Assembly (NCBI RefSeq): GCF_042096055.1
Contig: NZ_JBELMH010000001.1
Span: 1-64,000, forward strand
From: Citreimonas sp042096055
GTDB taxonomy: Bacteria; Pseudomonadota; Alphaproteobacteria; Rhodobacterales; Rhodobacteraceae
DNA length: 64,000 bases
Direction: 5' to 3'
The notes under the pieces were generated by a model. The model was not told where the DNA came from and ran no database searches. It saw nothing but the letters and a program-made list of their open reading frames with translations. Of this stretch, positions 29,412 through 40,184 are shown piece after piece (within the stretch, counting starts at the first letter, position 1; each line of letters opens with the position of its first letter). Both the position numbers and the translations under genes were made by a program.

Positions 29412-30548
29412 ATGGCGCGCGGGCCTGACGCCGCCGGCGCGGGGCAGGGGCGGTCGCTGGCCGACCAGCTGTTCAACGCGGACAGCGTCGGCGATCTGGC
29501 CCGCGACTTCGCCGTCCTGCCGGGCTTCGACCCCGAGCGATTCCTGAGCGACACGCTGCCGGGCCTCGGCGCGCTGCCGTTGATGGCGCGGCTCGACCAT
29601 CTGGCCGACGGGCTGCAGGCGCAGCTGCCGCGCGACTTCCCCGCCATGGCCGACGCGCTCGAGGCGGCGATGCCGCCGCCGCTGGACCCGGCGCGCGGCG
29701 ACGACGATTTCGGGCGCTTCATCCACGCGGTCCATGGCGTGCTGGCGGCGCGGCACGGGCTCGACCACCCCGACCGCGCGCTCGACCTGCTGCACGCGGC
29801 GACTCGGCGCTTCTCGATGGAATACGCGATCCGGCCGTTCCTGAACCGCTGGCCCGACCGGACGCTGTCGCGCATGACCGACTGGGTCGAGGATCCGCAT
29901 TACCACGTGCGCCGGCTGGTGTCCGAGGGCACGCGCCCGCGCCTGCCCTGGGGGCGCGCCGTGAGCATCGACCCGGCGGCGCCGCTGCCGCTGCTCGACC
30001 GGCTGCATGCCGATCCCACGCGCTTCGTCACCCGCTCGGTCGCGAACCATCTCAACGACCTCACCCGGCGCCACCCGCGGGCGGTGCTGGACCGGCTGGG
30101 CCGCTGGCGCTCCGAGGGCCGGCAGCGACCGGCCGAGATGGACTGGATCACGCGCCACGCCCTGCGCGGCGCGGTCAAGCGTGGCGACGCGGAGGCGCTG
30201 GCGCATCTGGGCTACCGCTCCGGCGCGGTGCGGGCCGACTTGCGCCTCGAGACGCCCAAGCCGCGCATCGGCGCGGCGTTGCGTTTTTCGGTGACGCTAG
30301 CAGCCGACGCGCCTCTGCCGGTGCTGGTCGACTACCGCATCGGTTTCGCGCGGCCCGGTCGCCCGGCCGAGAAGGTCTTCAAGCTGAAAACGACGCGGAT
30401 CGTGCCCGAAAAGCCCCTGACGCTGGAAAAGACGCACCCGCTGAAGGGCAACGCCACCACGTTCCGCCTGCATCCCGGCCCGCACACGCTGGTGATCCAG
30501 GTCAACGGCGCCGACGTCGCCAGCGCCGGGTTCGAGCTTCGCGCCTAG
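29412..30548 (+). CDS. DNA alkylation repair protein, AlkC-like (HEAT-like repeats plus Ig-like C-terminus)
   Basis: Protein of 378 residues. Helical HEAT-like repeats span about 1-270 (for example RFVTRSVANHLNDLTRRHPRAVLDRL). A beta-rich tail follows (about 275-378), reading LRFSVTLAADAPLPVLVDYRIGF ... TFRLHPGPHTLVIQVNG. This is the layout of AlkC glycosylases, which remove N3- and N1-methylated bases and carry an Ig-like domain. The ATG is 5 bp after the SDR stop. The stop lies in a CTAG palindrome shared with the convergent M48 gene. Confidence 0.85.
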   Translation: MARGPDAAGAGQGRSLADQLFNADSVGDLARDFAVLPGFDPERFLSDTLPGLGALPLMARLDHLADGLQAQLPRDFPAMADALEAAMPPPLDPARGDDDFGRFIHAVHGVLAARHGLDHPDRALDLLHAATRRFSMEYAIRPFLNRWPDRTLSRMTDWVEDPHYHVRRLVSEGTRPRLPWGRAVSIDPAAPLPLLDRLHADPTRFVTRSVANHLNDLTRRHPRAVLDRLGRWRSEGRQRPAEMDWITRHALRGAVKRGDAEALAHLGYRSGAVRADLRLETPKPRIGAALRFSVTLAADAPLPVLVDYRIGFARPGRPAEKVFKLKTTRIVPEKPLTLEKTHPLKGNATTFRLHPGPHTLVIQVNGADVASAGFELRA

Positions 30549-31231
30549 TCGACCTGCCAGCGATGCTGGTGCTTTTCCAGCGCGGCGATGCGGTCCTCGG
30601 TCTTGGGGTGCGACATCAGCCAGGCGGGCACCGCGCCGCCGCGCGAACTTGTCAGCGCCTCGAGCTTGCGGAACAGCGATTTCTGCGGCTCGACCCCGAT
30701 GCCCGCCTTGGTCAGCAGGGCGGCGGCGTATTCGTCCGCCTCGTACTCGTCCGAGCGGGACAGCCGCGCGGCCAGCAGCGACATCAGCCCGTTGGCGATC
30801 CAGATGCCGATGCCCGGCAGGAACCGCGACAGAACCATCGCCAGCGCCGTGCGCAGCGCGTTCTGGCCGGAAAAGTCGATCATCCGCCGCCGCGAATGGC
30901 CCAGGGCGACGTGCCCCAGCTCGTGCGCGATGACGCTCGCCATCTCCTCGGCCGAGACTTCGCCGTTCTGATACTTGCGGAAGAAACCGCGCGTGATGAA
31001 GATGCGCCCGTCGGGCGCGGCCAGCCCGTTCACCGGGTCGATCTCGTAGACGTTGACGCGGATACGCTTCAGATCCAGCGCCGCCGCCATCCGGTCGGTC
31101 AGCTTATTCAGCCGCGGATCGGCCAGCTCGGTCGAGCGTTGGTCGAGCTCGCGCGCGGTGCGCCACGCCGAGAAGCGGTACATCGCGACGGCGTAGAGGA
31201 TGGCCAGCAGGATCGGGGTGAACTTCAGCAT
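30545..31231 (-). CDS. M48 family zinc metalloprotease
   Basis: Membrane-anchored peptidase of 228 residues. There is one N-terminal transmembrane helix (about 4-20), the zinc motif VIAHELGHVALGH (HELGH 103-107) and the third ligand in DEYEADEYAA. A hydrophobic, Gly-containing segment (about 128-150) may be a second membrane helix. It ends with SHPKTEDRIAAL, the standard M48 ending. HtpX/Oma1-like inner-membrane quality control is the likely role. An in-frame GTG at 31255 would extend it by eight residues. Downstream of purL on the same strand (93 bp). Confidence 0.92.
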   Translation of the reverse strand: MLKFTPILLAILYAVAMYRFSAWRTARELDQRSTELADPRLNKLTDRMAAALDLKRIRVNVYEIDPVNGLAAPDGRIFITRGFFRKYQNGEVSAEEMASVIAHELGHVALGHSRRRMIDFSGQNALRTALAMVLSRFLPGIGIWIANGLMSLLAARLSRSDEYEADEYAAALLTKAGIGVEPQKSLFRKLEALTSSRGGAVPAWLMSHPKTEDRIAALEKHQHRWQVD

Positions 31232-31324
31232 GCCCTGAATATGGGGCGCCGGCACGCCTTCGCCAAGCGCGGCGATGCGCGGCGCGGCGTCACGCCGGAC
31301 GCCGCGCCCGCCACCGGAACGCGA

Positions 31325-33484
<2,160 letters not shown>

Positions 33485-33825
33485 GCGGGCACAGTCCTTG
33501 AAGTCGGGCCTTGGGTCGCGTCGCGCGTTCTCTAAGCCAAGCCCGCCGCCGTGGAAAGACCAACCCTCACGCGCGCTGCACGCCCCGATCCCGGGCACAG
33601 CGCCGCACACAACCAATGCGCGAAAAAAAGGCCGAGCACAAAGCTCGGCCGAAGTCCAACAGGGAGGTATGAAGATGATGCACAAATCAGCGCTTCATCG
33701 TTCATATGCCGGATATGCCATCGCTCCGTATACGATCAAGGCAAATCCGCCTGCCGGTGTGGCATGGCCGCCATGCGTGTTGTGCATACCACACAATCTT
33801 TTCGCCTTAGACGTGCAGAATCGGA
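33485..33825. other. Intergenic region between lysR stop and purL start
   Basis: This 341-bp region holds, in minus-strand order: a tract of about 158 bp after the lysR stop, CCTCCCT (33661-33667), an intrinsic terminator (33623-33650) and about 138 bp that must carry the purL promoter. A short minus-strand reading frame of 30-33 codons (33695 to about 33794) has only a weak start region. On the plus strand AGGGAGG with ATG at 33675 opens a frame of 64 codons that runs into the lysR 3' end. I annotate neither as a gene; see the finding about a possible 3' UTR-derived RNA. Confidence 0.6.
33623..33650 (-). terminator. Intrinsic terminator downstream of the lysR-type gene
   Basis: On the minus strand, a perfect 8-bp stem GGCCGAGC / GCTCGGCC (33630-33637 with 33643-33650) with a 5-nt loop is followed by seven T (33623-33629 read on the minus strand). 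It separates the lysR transcription unit from purL. Confidence 0.85.
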
Positions 33826-34749
33826 TCAATCGGCGCCCATTGCCTTGCGCGATTTGCGGTGCGCGATGATCTCCTCCTGCACGAAGTCGCGGAAGGCCGA
33901 CACGCGCTTGGATTGCCGCAACTCCTCGGGGTAGGCGAGGAAGACGGGCACCTCGACCGACTCGACGTCCGGCAGCACCCGCACGACCGACGGGAAGTCC
34001 TCGATGATGTAGTCGGGCAGCACGCCGATCCCGAGATTGGACAGCACCGCCTGCAGCACGCCGAAGTAGTTGTTCACCGTCAGCATCGACTGGATGTCGA
34101 AGGTCAGCAGCTGCTGCACCAGGTTCAGGCCCGCCGTCACCTGGGCCGAACGCGGATTCTGGCAGATCAGACGATGACTTGCCAGATCGGCGGGCGTCTT
34201 CGGCTCGCCCCGGTCGGCCAGGTATTCCGGCGTCGCGTAGAGCCGCATCCGGATGCTCATCAGCCGCTTGCGGATCAGGTCGGCCTGGCTGGGCTCCTTC
34301 ATGCGGATCGCCACGTCGGCCTCGCGCATGGGCAGGTCGAGCACGCGCTCTTCCAGCATCAGGTCGATCTTCAGGTCGGGGAACTTCTCGTACAATTTGG
34401 CCAGCCGCGGCGCCAGCCACAGCACGCCGAAGCCGTGCGTGGTCGTCACCTTCAACTCGCCGAAGACCTCTTCCTCGCTGTCGCGGATGCGCGCGGTGGC
34501 GGCCTCGACGCGTTTCATCATCGCCTGCGTGGCATCGAACAGCAGCTCGCCCTGTTCGGTCAGAATCAGCCCCCGCGCGTGGCGGTGGAACAGGGTGGTG
34601 TTCAGCATCTCCTCGAGCGCGCGAATCTGCCGCGACACCGCCGATTGCGACAGGTGCAGCGTATCTCCCGCATGGGTCAGGCTGCCGACGTCGGCGACCG
34701 CGTGAAAGATTCGAAGCTTGTCCCAGTCCATGTTCGCAACTTTTTTCAT
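33826..34749 (-). CDS. LysR-type transcriptional regulator
   Basis: Regulator of 307 residues (301 from the second ATG at 34731). The winged HTH LRIFHAVADVGSLTHAGDTLHLSQSAVSRQIRALE lies at the N-terminus, and a LysR substrate-binding domain follows. No good Shine-Dalgarno is seen for either start. Divergent from the indolepyruvate oxidoreductase gene with a perfect LysR-type palindrome in the 159-bp gap, so it most likely regulates that gene and itself. The effector is unknown; an aromatic or branched keto acid would fit (inference). Confidence 0.93.
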   Translation of the reverse strand: MKKVANMDWDKLRIFHAVADVGSLTHAGDTLHLSQSAVSRQIRALEEMLNTTLFHRHARGLILTEQGELLFDATQAMMKRVEAATARIRDSEEEVFGELKVTTTHGFGVLWLAPRLAKLYEKFPDLKIDLMLEERVLDLPMREADVAIRMKEPSQADLIRKRLMSIRMRLYATPEYLADRGEPKTPADLASHRLICQNPRSAQVTAGLNLVQQLLTFDIQSMLTVNNYFGVLQAVLSNLGIGVLPDYIIEDFPSVVRVLPDVESVEVPVFLAYPEELRQSKRVSAFRDFVQEEIIAHRKSRKAMGAD

Positions 34750-34833
34750 GCTGAGCCCGGCGAAACGAAACGCCCGGCGATGTGTGGCCCCGTTTACGCA
34801 ACAATGCCGTGAATGCACCAGAAATTTCTATGC

Positions 34834-34852
34834 AGGTCAGATATTATGACCT
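34834..34852. promoter_or_regulatory. LysR-type operator (T-N11-A palindrome) between divergent genes
   Basis: Perfect inverted repeat AGGTCA-N7-TGACCT. Its core TCA-N7-TGA is the T-N11-A LysR box. It lies just upstream of the -10-like TAAAAT (34864-34869) of the oxidoreductase gene, where the -35 would be, and 80 bp from the lysR start. Position and symmetry support autoregulation and activation of the divergent gene by the LysR protein. Confidence 0.65.
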
Positions 34853-34908
34853 AAATTTCATGTTAAAATACCGACAACGGCGCGCATCCGGGCGCAGGGA
34901 GAACGCAG

Positions 34909-37900
34909 ATGAGCAAACCGCAGATTTCGCTGAACGACCGCTTCGACCTGACCAAGGACACGGTCCTTCTGAACGGCACGCAGGCGCTCGTGCGTCTCAT
35001 GCTGATGCAAAAGGCGCGCGACGTCGCGGCCGGGCTCGACACGGCCGGTTACGTCACCGGGTATCGCGGCTCTCCGCTGGGCGCGGTCGACCTGCAGATG
35101 ACCCGCGCCAAGAAGCACCTCGAGGCCGCCGACGTGCTGTTCCGCGAGGGGCTGAACGAGGATCTCGCCGCGACCGCGCTCTGGGGCAGCCAGCAGGCCG
35201 AGCTGCGCGGCGAGGGCAAGCACGACGGCGTCTTCGGCCTGTGGTACGGCAAGGGCCCGGGCGTCGACCGGTCGGGCGACGTGTTCAAGCACGCCAACAT
35301 GGCCGGCTCGTCGAAGCACGGCGGCGTGCTGGTGGCGATGGGCGACGACCACACCGGCGAAAGCTCGACCGTCTTGCACCAGTCCGAATGGGCGCTGATC
35401 GACGCCTACATGCCGATTGTATCGCCCGCGGGCGTGCAGGAGATCCTGGATTACGGCGTGTATGGATACGCTTTGTCCCGCTTTTCCGGGCTCTGGGTCG
35501 GCCTCAAGACCATGAAGGACACGATCGAGGCGACCGCCGTCGTCGACGGCCGGCCCGACCGGATGCAGATCGTCACCCCCGATTTCGCCATGCCCGAAGG
35601 CGGGCTGAACATCCGCTTGGGCGACACGCCGCACGCGCAAGAGGCGCGGATGATCGACTACAAGCGCTACGCCGCCGAGGCGTTCAGCCGCGCCAACGGC
35701 ATGGACAAGCGCATGCACGGCAAGGCGGGCGCCAAGATCGGCTTCGTCTCGGCGGGCAAGAACTGGCTGGACCTCGTGCACGCCATGTCGCTGCTGGGCC
35801 TCGACGAGGCCGCGTGCGAACGGCTGGGCATCACCACCTACAAGGTCGGGCAGACCTTCCCGCTGGACATGCAGGGCTTCCACGACTGGGCCGAGGGGCT
35901 CGACCTGATCGTGGTGGTCGAGGAAAAGCGCAAGCTGATCGAGATCCAGATCAAGGAGGCGCTGTTCGACGACAACCGCTACCGCGTCTACGGTTGGTAC
36001 AAGGGCGGCGCCGGCGGCATGCACCGCGAGGAATTGTTCCCCACGCGCGGCGCGCTCGACCCGGTCTGGATCGCGCGCAAGCTGGGCGACATCCTGATCG
36101 AGGAGGGCCGCGGCACCGACCGCGTCAAGGCAGGCCTGCAGCAGATCGAGGACGCGCAGAAGGCCGACAATTCCGAGGAGCTGGCCGCGCGGCTGCCCTA
36201 TTTCTGCTCGGGCTGCCCGCACAACACCTCGACCAAGGTGCCCGAGGGCTCGCGCGCCTATGCCGGCATCGGCTGCCATTACATGGTACAATGGATGGAC
36301 CGCGAGACGACCGGCTTCACCCACATGGGTGGCGAGGGCGTCAACTGGGTGGGCGAGGCGCCGTTCTCGACCCGCGGCCACGTGTTCCAGAACCTCGGCG
36401 ACGGGACGTACAATCACTCGGGCGTGCTGGCGATCCGCGCAGCGCTCGCCCAGGGCACCAACATCACCTACAAGATCCTCTACAACGACGCCGTCGCCAT
36501 GACCGGCGGCCAGCCGAACGAGGGCGGGCTTTCGCCCCAGCGTATCGTGGCCGAGTTGCGCGCCATGGGCGTCGGCACCGTCTTCGTCGTGCACGACGAA
36601 AAGGAACCGGTCGAGCGCGCCGACTACCCGCGCGAGGTCGAGATCCTCGAACGCTCGGAAATGGAGGCCGTGCAGAAGCGCTGCGCGCAGATCGAGGGCG
36701 TGTCGGCCATCGTCTACATCCAGACCTGCGCCGCCGAGAAGCGCCGCCGCCGCAAGCGCAAGCAGTTCCCCGATCCCGACAAGCGCGTGTTCATCAACAC
36801 CGATGTCTGCGAGGGCTGCGGCGATTGCGGGGTACAATCCAACTGTGTCTCGATCGTGCCGGTCGAGACCGAGCTGGGCCGCAAGCGCGCGATCGACCAG
36901 TCGAGCTGCAACAAGGATTTCTCTTGCCTCAAGGGCTTTTGCCCGTCGTTCCTCACGCTTGAGGGGGCAAGCCCGAAGAAGTCCGCCACCACCGACGTGA
37001 CGCTGCCCGACATGCCGCTGCCCACGCTTCCGGCGATACAATCCAGCTGGAACGTGATCGTCACCGGCGTCGGCGGCACCGGCGTCGTGACCATCGGCGC
37101 CGTGCTGGCGCAGGCCGCCCAGATCGACGGCAAGGGCGCCGCGATGATGGAGATGGCGGGCCTCGCCCAGAAGGGCGGCGCCGTGCACATCCACCTGCGC
37201 CTCGCCGAGAAGCCCGCGGACATCAGCGCCGTGCGCGTCGCCACCGGCGAGGGCGACGCCCTGATCGGCGGCGACCTCGTGGTCAGCGCCGGCGCCAAGA
37301 CGCTGGGCCTGATGCGCCCCGGCACCGGCGGCGCCGTGGTCAACAGCCACGAGATCATCACCGGCGACTTCACCCGCGACACCGAGTTCACCATCCCCAC
37401 CGACCGCCTGCGCCTGTCGATCGAGGCGAAGGTCAAGGACCGCCTGACGATGTTCGACGCCTCCGAGCTCGCCCGCGCCACGCTGGGCGATTCGATCTTC
37501 TCGAACATGATGATCCTCGGCGCCGCCTGGCAGGGCGGTCTCGTCCCGCTGACCTACGAGGCCATCGCCGAGGCGATCCGCCTCAACGGCGCCGCGGTCG
37601 AGGGCAATCTGCGCGCCTTCGAGCTGGGCCGCTGGGCCGCGCTGCACCCCGAGGACGCCGCCCGCGTCCTGACGCCGACCGTGGTCGAGAAGCCGAAGAC
37701 CACAGAAGACCGCATCGCCTTCCGCGCCGATCACCTGAAGAAATACCAGGGCCGGCGGCTGGCGAAACGCTACCGCGCGCTGGTCGACGGCATCGACGAT
37801 CCCGCCCTGCGCGAGGCGGTCGCCAAGGGATACCACAAGGTGCTGGCCTACAAGGACGAATACGAGGTCGCGCGCCTGCATCTCGACAGCCGCGCCAAGG

Positions 37901-38325
37901 CCCGCGAACAGTTCGACGGCGAATTCAGGATGACCTTCCACCTCGCCCCGCCGGTGATGTCGAAGACCGGCTCGGACGGGCGCCCGGTCAAGAAACCCTT
38001 CGGGCCGCGCATGCTGACCGCCTTCCGCCTGCTCGCGCCGATGAAGGTGCTGCGCGGCACGCCGCTCGACCCGTTCGGCCGCAGCGCCGAGCGCCGGATG
38101 GAGCGCGCGCTGATCGAGCAGTACGAAGCGGACATGGCCGAGTGGCTGCCCAAGGCGCGCCCCGAAACCCGCGACGCGCTGATCGCGCTGGCCGAGCTGC
38201 CGCTGTCGATCCGCGGCTTCGGCCCGGTGAAGGAGACCAACGCCGCCAAGGCCGAGAAGCGGCGCGAGGAGATCCTCGCCGTGCTGCGGCAGGGTGGTGT
38301 CGGCATGGCGAAGGCGGCGGAATAA
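34909..38325 (+). CDS. Indolepyruvate:ferredoxin oxidoreductase, fused alpha/beta form
   Basis: Single chain of 1138 residues that oxidatively decarboxylates aryl pyruvates (indolepyruvate, phenylpyruvate) to acyl-CoA with ferredoxin reduction. The N-terminal pyruvate:ferredoxin oxidoreductase-like domain (GYRGSPLGAVD) precedes a ThDP-binding segment GDGTYNHSGVLAIRAA near residue 500. A cysteine-rich ferredoxin-like region follows (DVCEGCGDCGVQSNC ... CNKDFSCLKGFCPSF, about 635-685). The gamma-type domain is at TGVGGTGVVTIGAVLAQAA, and a C-terminal extension of unknown role follows. GGGAG lies 8 nt before the ATG. In Phaeobacter a homologue (ior1) has been linked to tropodithietic acid synthesis; that role here is not shown. 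Confidence 0.94.
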   Translation: MSKPQISLNDRFDLTKDTVLLNGTQALVRLMLMQKARDVAAGLDTAGYVTGYRGSPLGAVDLQMTRAKKHLEAADVLFREGLNEDLAATALWGSQQAELRGEGKHDGVFGLWYGKGPGVDRSGDVFKHANMAGSSKHGGVLVAMGDDHTGESSTVLHQSEWALIDAYMPIVSPAGVQEILDYGVYGYALSRFSGLWVGLKTMKDTIEATAVVDGRPDRMQIVTPDFAMPEGGLNIRLGDTPHAQEARMIDYKRYAAEAFSRANGMDKRMHGKAGAKIGFVSAGKNWLDLVHAMSLLGLDEAACERLGITTYKVGQTFPLDMQGFHDWAEGLDLIVVVEEKRKLIEIQIKEALFDDNRYRVYGWYKGGAGGMHREELFPTRGALDPVWIARKLGDILIEEGRGTDRVKAGLQQIEDAQKADNSEELAARLPYFCSGCPHNTSTKVPEGSRAYAGIGCHYMVQWMDRETTGFTHMGGEGVNWVGEAPFSTRGHVFQNLGDGTYNHSGVLAIRAALAQGTNITYKILYNDAVAMTGGQPNEGGLSPQRIVAELRAMGVGTVFVVHDEKEPVERADYPREVEILERSEMEAVQKRCAQIEGVSAIVYIQTCAAEKRRRRKRKQFPDPDKRVFINTDVCEGCGDCGVQSNCVSIVPVETELGRKRAIDQSSCNKDFSCLKGFCPSFLTLEGASPKKSATTDVTLPDMPLPTLPAIQSSWNVIVTGVGGTGVVTIGAVLAQAAQIDGKGAAMMEMAGLAQKGGAVHIHLRLAEKPADISAVRVATGEGDALIGGDLVVSAGAKTLGLMRPGTGGAVVNSHEIITGDFTRDTEFTIPTDRLRLSIEAKVKDRLTMFDASELARATLGDSIFSNMMILGAAWQGGLVPLTYEAIAEAIRLNGAAVEGNLRAFELGRWAALHPEDAARVLTPTVVEKPKTTEDRIAFRADHLKKYQGRRLAKRYRALVDGIDDPALREAVAKGYHKVLAYKDEYEVARLHLDSRAKAREQFDGEFRMTFHLAPPVMSKTGSDGRPVKKPFGPRMLTAFRLLAPMKVLRGTPLDPFGRSAERRMERALIEQYEADMAEWLPKARPETRDALIALAELPLSIRGFGPVKETNAAKAEKRREEILAVLRQGGVGMAKAAE

Positions 38326-38380
38326 CCCCGCCGCCCTAGCGTCACGCCAGCGTCACGAAGCTGCGGCACAAGGACGGACC

Positions 38381-39307
38381 ATGCCCAGACGATCCGTCCC
38401 GATGCCCGCACCGGGCCACGCCGCGCGCGACATCTCTTACAGCTACTCCGCCTCGACCCGGGGCGGACGCGCGCTCATCCGCCTGATGGAGAACGCCACC
38501 GGACGCGTCGGCCTCATACGCCGCGCCCGTGGCTACGAGACCGAGATTGCCGGCGGCCGCGACTTCTGGCAGGTGATGGTCGAACGCTACGGCCTGCAGC
38601 TCGAGATCGTGGCGGGCAGCCTCGCGAACCTGCCCGCCACCGGCCCGCTGATCGTCATCGCGAACCACCCCTACGGCATCCTCGACGGGCTGATGCTGGG
38701 CCACATCCTGTCGGTCGCGCGCGGCGATTTCCGCATCCTCGCGCATCGCGTCTTCCGCAAGGCGCAAGAGCTCGAGCGCATCGTGCTGCCGGTCGATTTC
38801 GACGACACCAAGGACGCCGCCCAGCGCAACATCGAGACGCGGCGCGCCGCGCTCGACTATCTGGGGCAGGGCGGCTGCGTCGGCGTCTTTCCCGGCGGCA
38901 CCGTCTCGACCGCGGTGCGCCCCTTCGCGCACCCGATGGACCCGGGCTGGCGCGCCTTCACCGCGCGCATGATCGCCAAGTCGGACGCGACCGTGGTGCC
39001 GATCTATTTCGACGGCCACACCTCGCGCCTGTTCCAGCTCGCCTCGCACCTGCACGTCACGCTGCGCATGGGCCTGCTGATCCAGGAATTCCGCAAGCGT
39101 GTCGATACACCCGTGCGCGTCGCCATCGGCGAACCGATCCCGCGGGCGGCGATCGACGCACGCGCGCGGGATTCGCGCGAGATGATGGATTTCCTGCGAC
39201 AAACCACCTATGCGCTGTCACCGGTGCCGTTGCGCTCGACCGATTACGGATTCGAGTTCGAGACGCGGCACCTGCGCCCCGGGCAAGAGGTCCGTCGGCG
39301 CTACTGA
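38381..39307 (+). CDS. Lysophospholipid acyltransferase family protein (PlsC-like)
   Basis: Acyltransferase of 308 residues with the catalytic NHPYGILDG (HxxxxD) at about 93-101 and the acyl-acceptor motif VGVFPGGTVS. No long transmembrane helix; a moderately hydrophobic surface would suit peripheral membrane binding. AAGGA stands 6 nt before the ATG. It starts 55 bp after the oxidoreductase and could be in the same transcript. It may acylate a lysophospholipid or a lyso-amino-lipid; the acceptor cannot be told from sequence. Confidence 0.88.
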   Translation: MPRRSVPMPAPGHAARDISYSYSASTRGGRALIRLMENATGRVGLIRRARGYETEIAGGRDFWQVMVERYGLQLEIVAGSLANLPATGPLIVIANHPYGILDGLMLGHILSVARGDFRILAHRVFRKAQELERIVLPVDFDDTKDAAQRNIETRRAALDYLGQGGCVGVFPGGTVSTAVRPFAHPMDPGWRAFTARMIAKSDATVVPIYFDGHTSRLFQLASHLHVTLRMGLLIQEFRKRVDTPVRVAIGEPIPRAAIDARARDSREMMDFLRQTTYALSPVPLRSTDYGFEFETRHLRPGQEVRRRY

Positions 39308-39323
39308 ACGCGCGAGGGGTACA

Positions 39324-40136
39324 ATGGCGGTAGGCGTATTCGATTCGGGGCTGGGCGGCCTGACCGTGCTGGACGCGGTGGCGCGGCGTCTGCCCGACGT
39401 GCCCTTCGTCTACTACGCCGACAGCCGCAACGCCCCCTACGGCGTGCGCGAGGCAGACGATATCCACGCGCTCACCGTCGCCGCCACCGAACGGCTGTTC
39501 GCCGCCGGCTGCGACCTGGTGATCCTCGCCTGCAACACCGCCAGCGCCGCCGCCCTGCGCCGCATGCAGGAAACATGGGTGCCGCGCGACAAGCGCGTGC
39601 TCGGCGTCTTCGTACCGCTGATCGAGGCGCTGACCGAACGGCAATGGGGTGACAATTCTCCCCCGCGCGAGGTCGCCGTGAAGCACGTGGCCCTGTTCGC
39701 CACGCCCGCCACCGTGCGCAGCCGCGCCTTCCAGCGCGAACTGGCATTCCGCGCCATCGGCGTCGATGTCGAGGCGCAGGCCTGCGGCGGTCTCGTCGAC
39801 GCGATCGAGGACGGCGACATGATCCTGGCCGAGGCGCTGGTGCGCAGCCACGTGGACGCGCTCAAGCGCAAGATGCCCCACCCCGAGGCGGCGATCCTCG
39901 GCTGCACGCATTACCCGCTGATGCAGGAGATCTTCCAGGACGCGCTGGGGCCGGACGTCTCGGTCTACAGCCAGGCGAACCTGGTGGCCGAATCGCTGGC
40001 CGACTACCTGACGCGCCACCCGAACATGCTGGGGCAGGGGGCCGAGTCGGGGTTCCTGACCACCGGCAACCCGCTCAAGGTCTCGCAGCGCGCGACGCAA
40101 TTCCTGCGACGAAAGATCGACTTCGCCGCCGCCTGA
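39324..40136 (+). CDS. murI: Glutamate racemase
   Basis: Cofactor-independent racemase supplying D-glutamate for peptidoglycan, 270 residues. The start MAVGVFDSGLGGLTVL carries the Asp-Ser motif. The two catalytic cysteines are Cys70 in VILACNTASA and the one in ILGCTHYPL. GAGGGG precedes the ATG. 16 bp after the acyltransferase stop, so probably co-transcribed. Confidence 0.96.
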   Translation: MAVGVFDSGLGGLTVLDAVARRLPDVPFVYYADSRNAPYGVREADDIHALTVAATERLFAAGCDLVILACNTASAAALRRMQETWVPRDKRVLGVFVPLIEALTERQWGDNSPPREVAVKHVALFATPATVRSRAFQRELAFRAIGVDVEAQACGGLVDAIEDGDMILAEALVRSHVDALKRKMPHPEAAILGCTHYPLMQEIFQDALGPDVSVYSQANLVAESLADYLTRHPNMLGQGAESGFLTTGNPLKVSQRATQFLRRKIDFAAA

Positions 40137-40184
40137 CGCGGCCCACCGACCTTTCCCCATCGCATCCAGTCCAGGAGCAATCCC

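Noticed and set aside
33695..33784. Minus-strand mini-frame MHNTHGGHATPAGG... of 30 codons after lysR
   Set aside because: No clear Shine-Dalgarno before its ATG; a TTG three codons earlier has only AAGG at a distance. Coding potential cannot be judged without comparison.
33675..33869. Plus-strand frame of 64 codons with AGGGAGG upstream
   Set aside because: It runs into the antisense of the lysR 3' end, has no recognisable features, and the same bases are better explained as CCTCCCT next to a minus-strand terminator. Kept as an alternative in the findings, not annotated.
34858..37941. Long minus-strand frame inside the indolepyruvate oxidoreductase gene
   Set aside because: Pure shadow; the sense frame carries all motifs of the enzyme.
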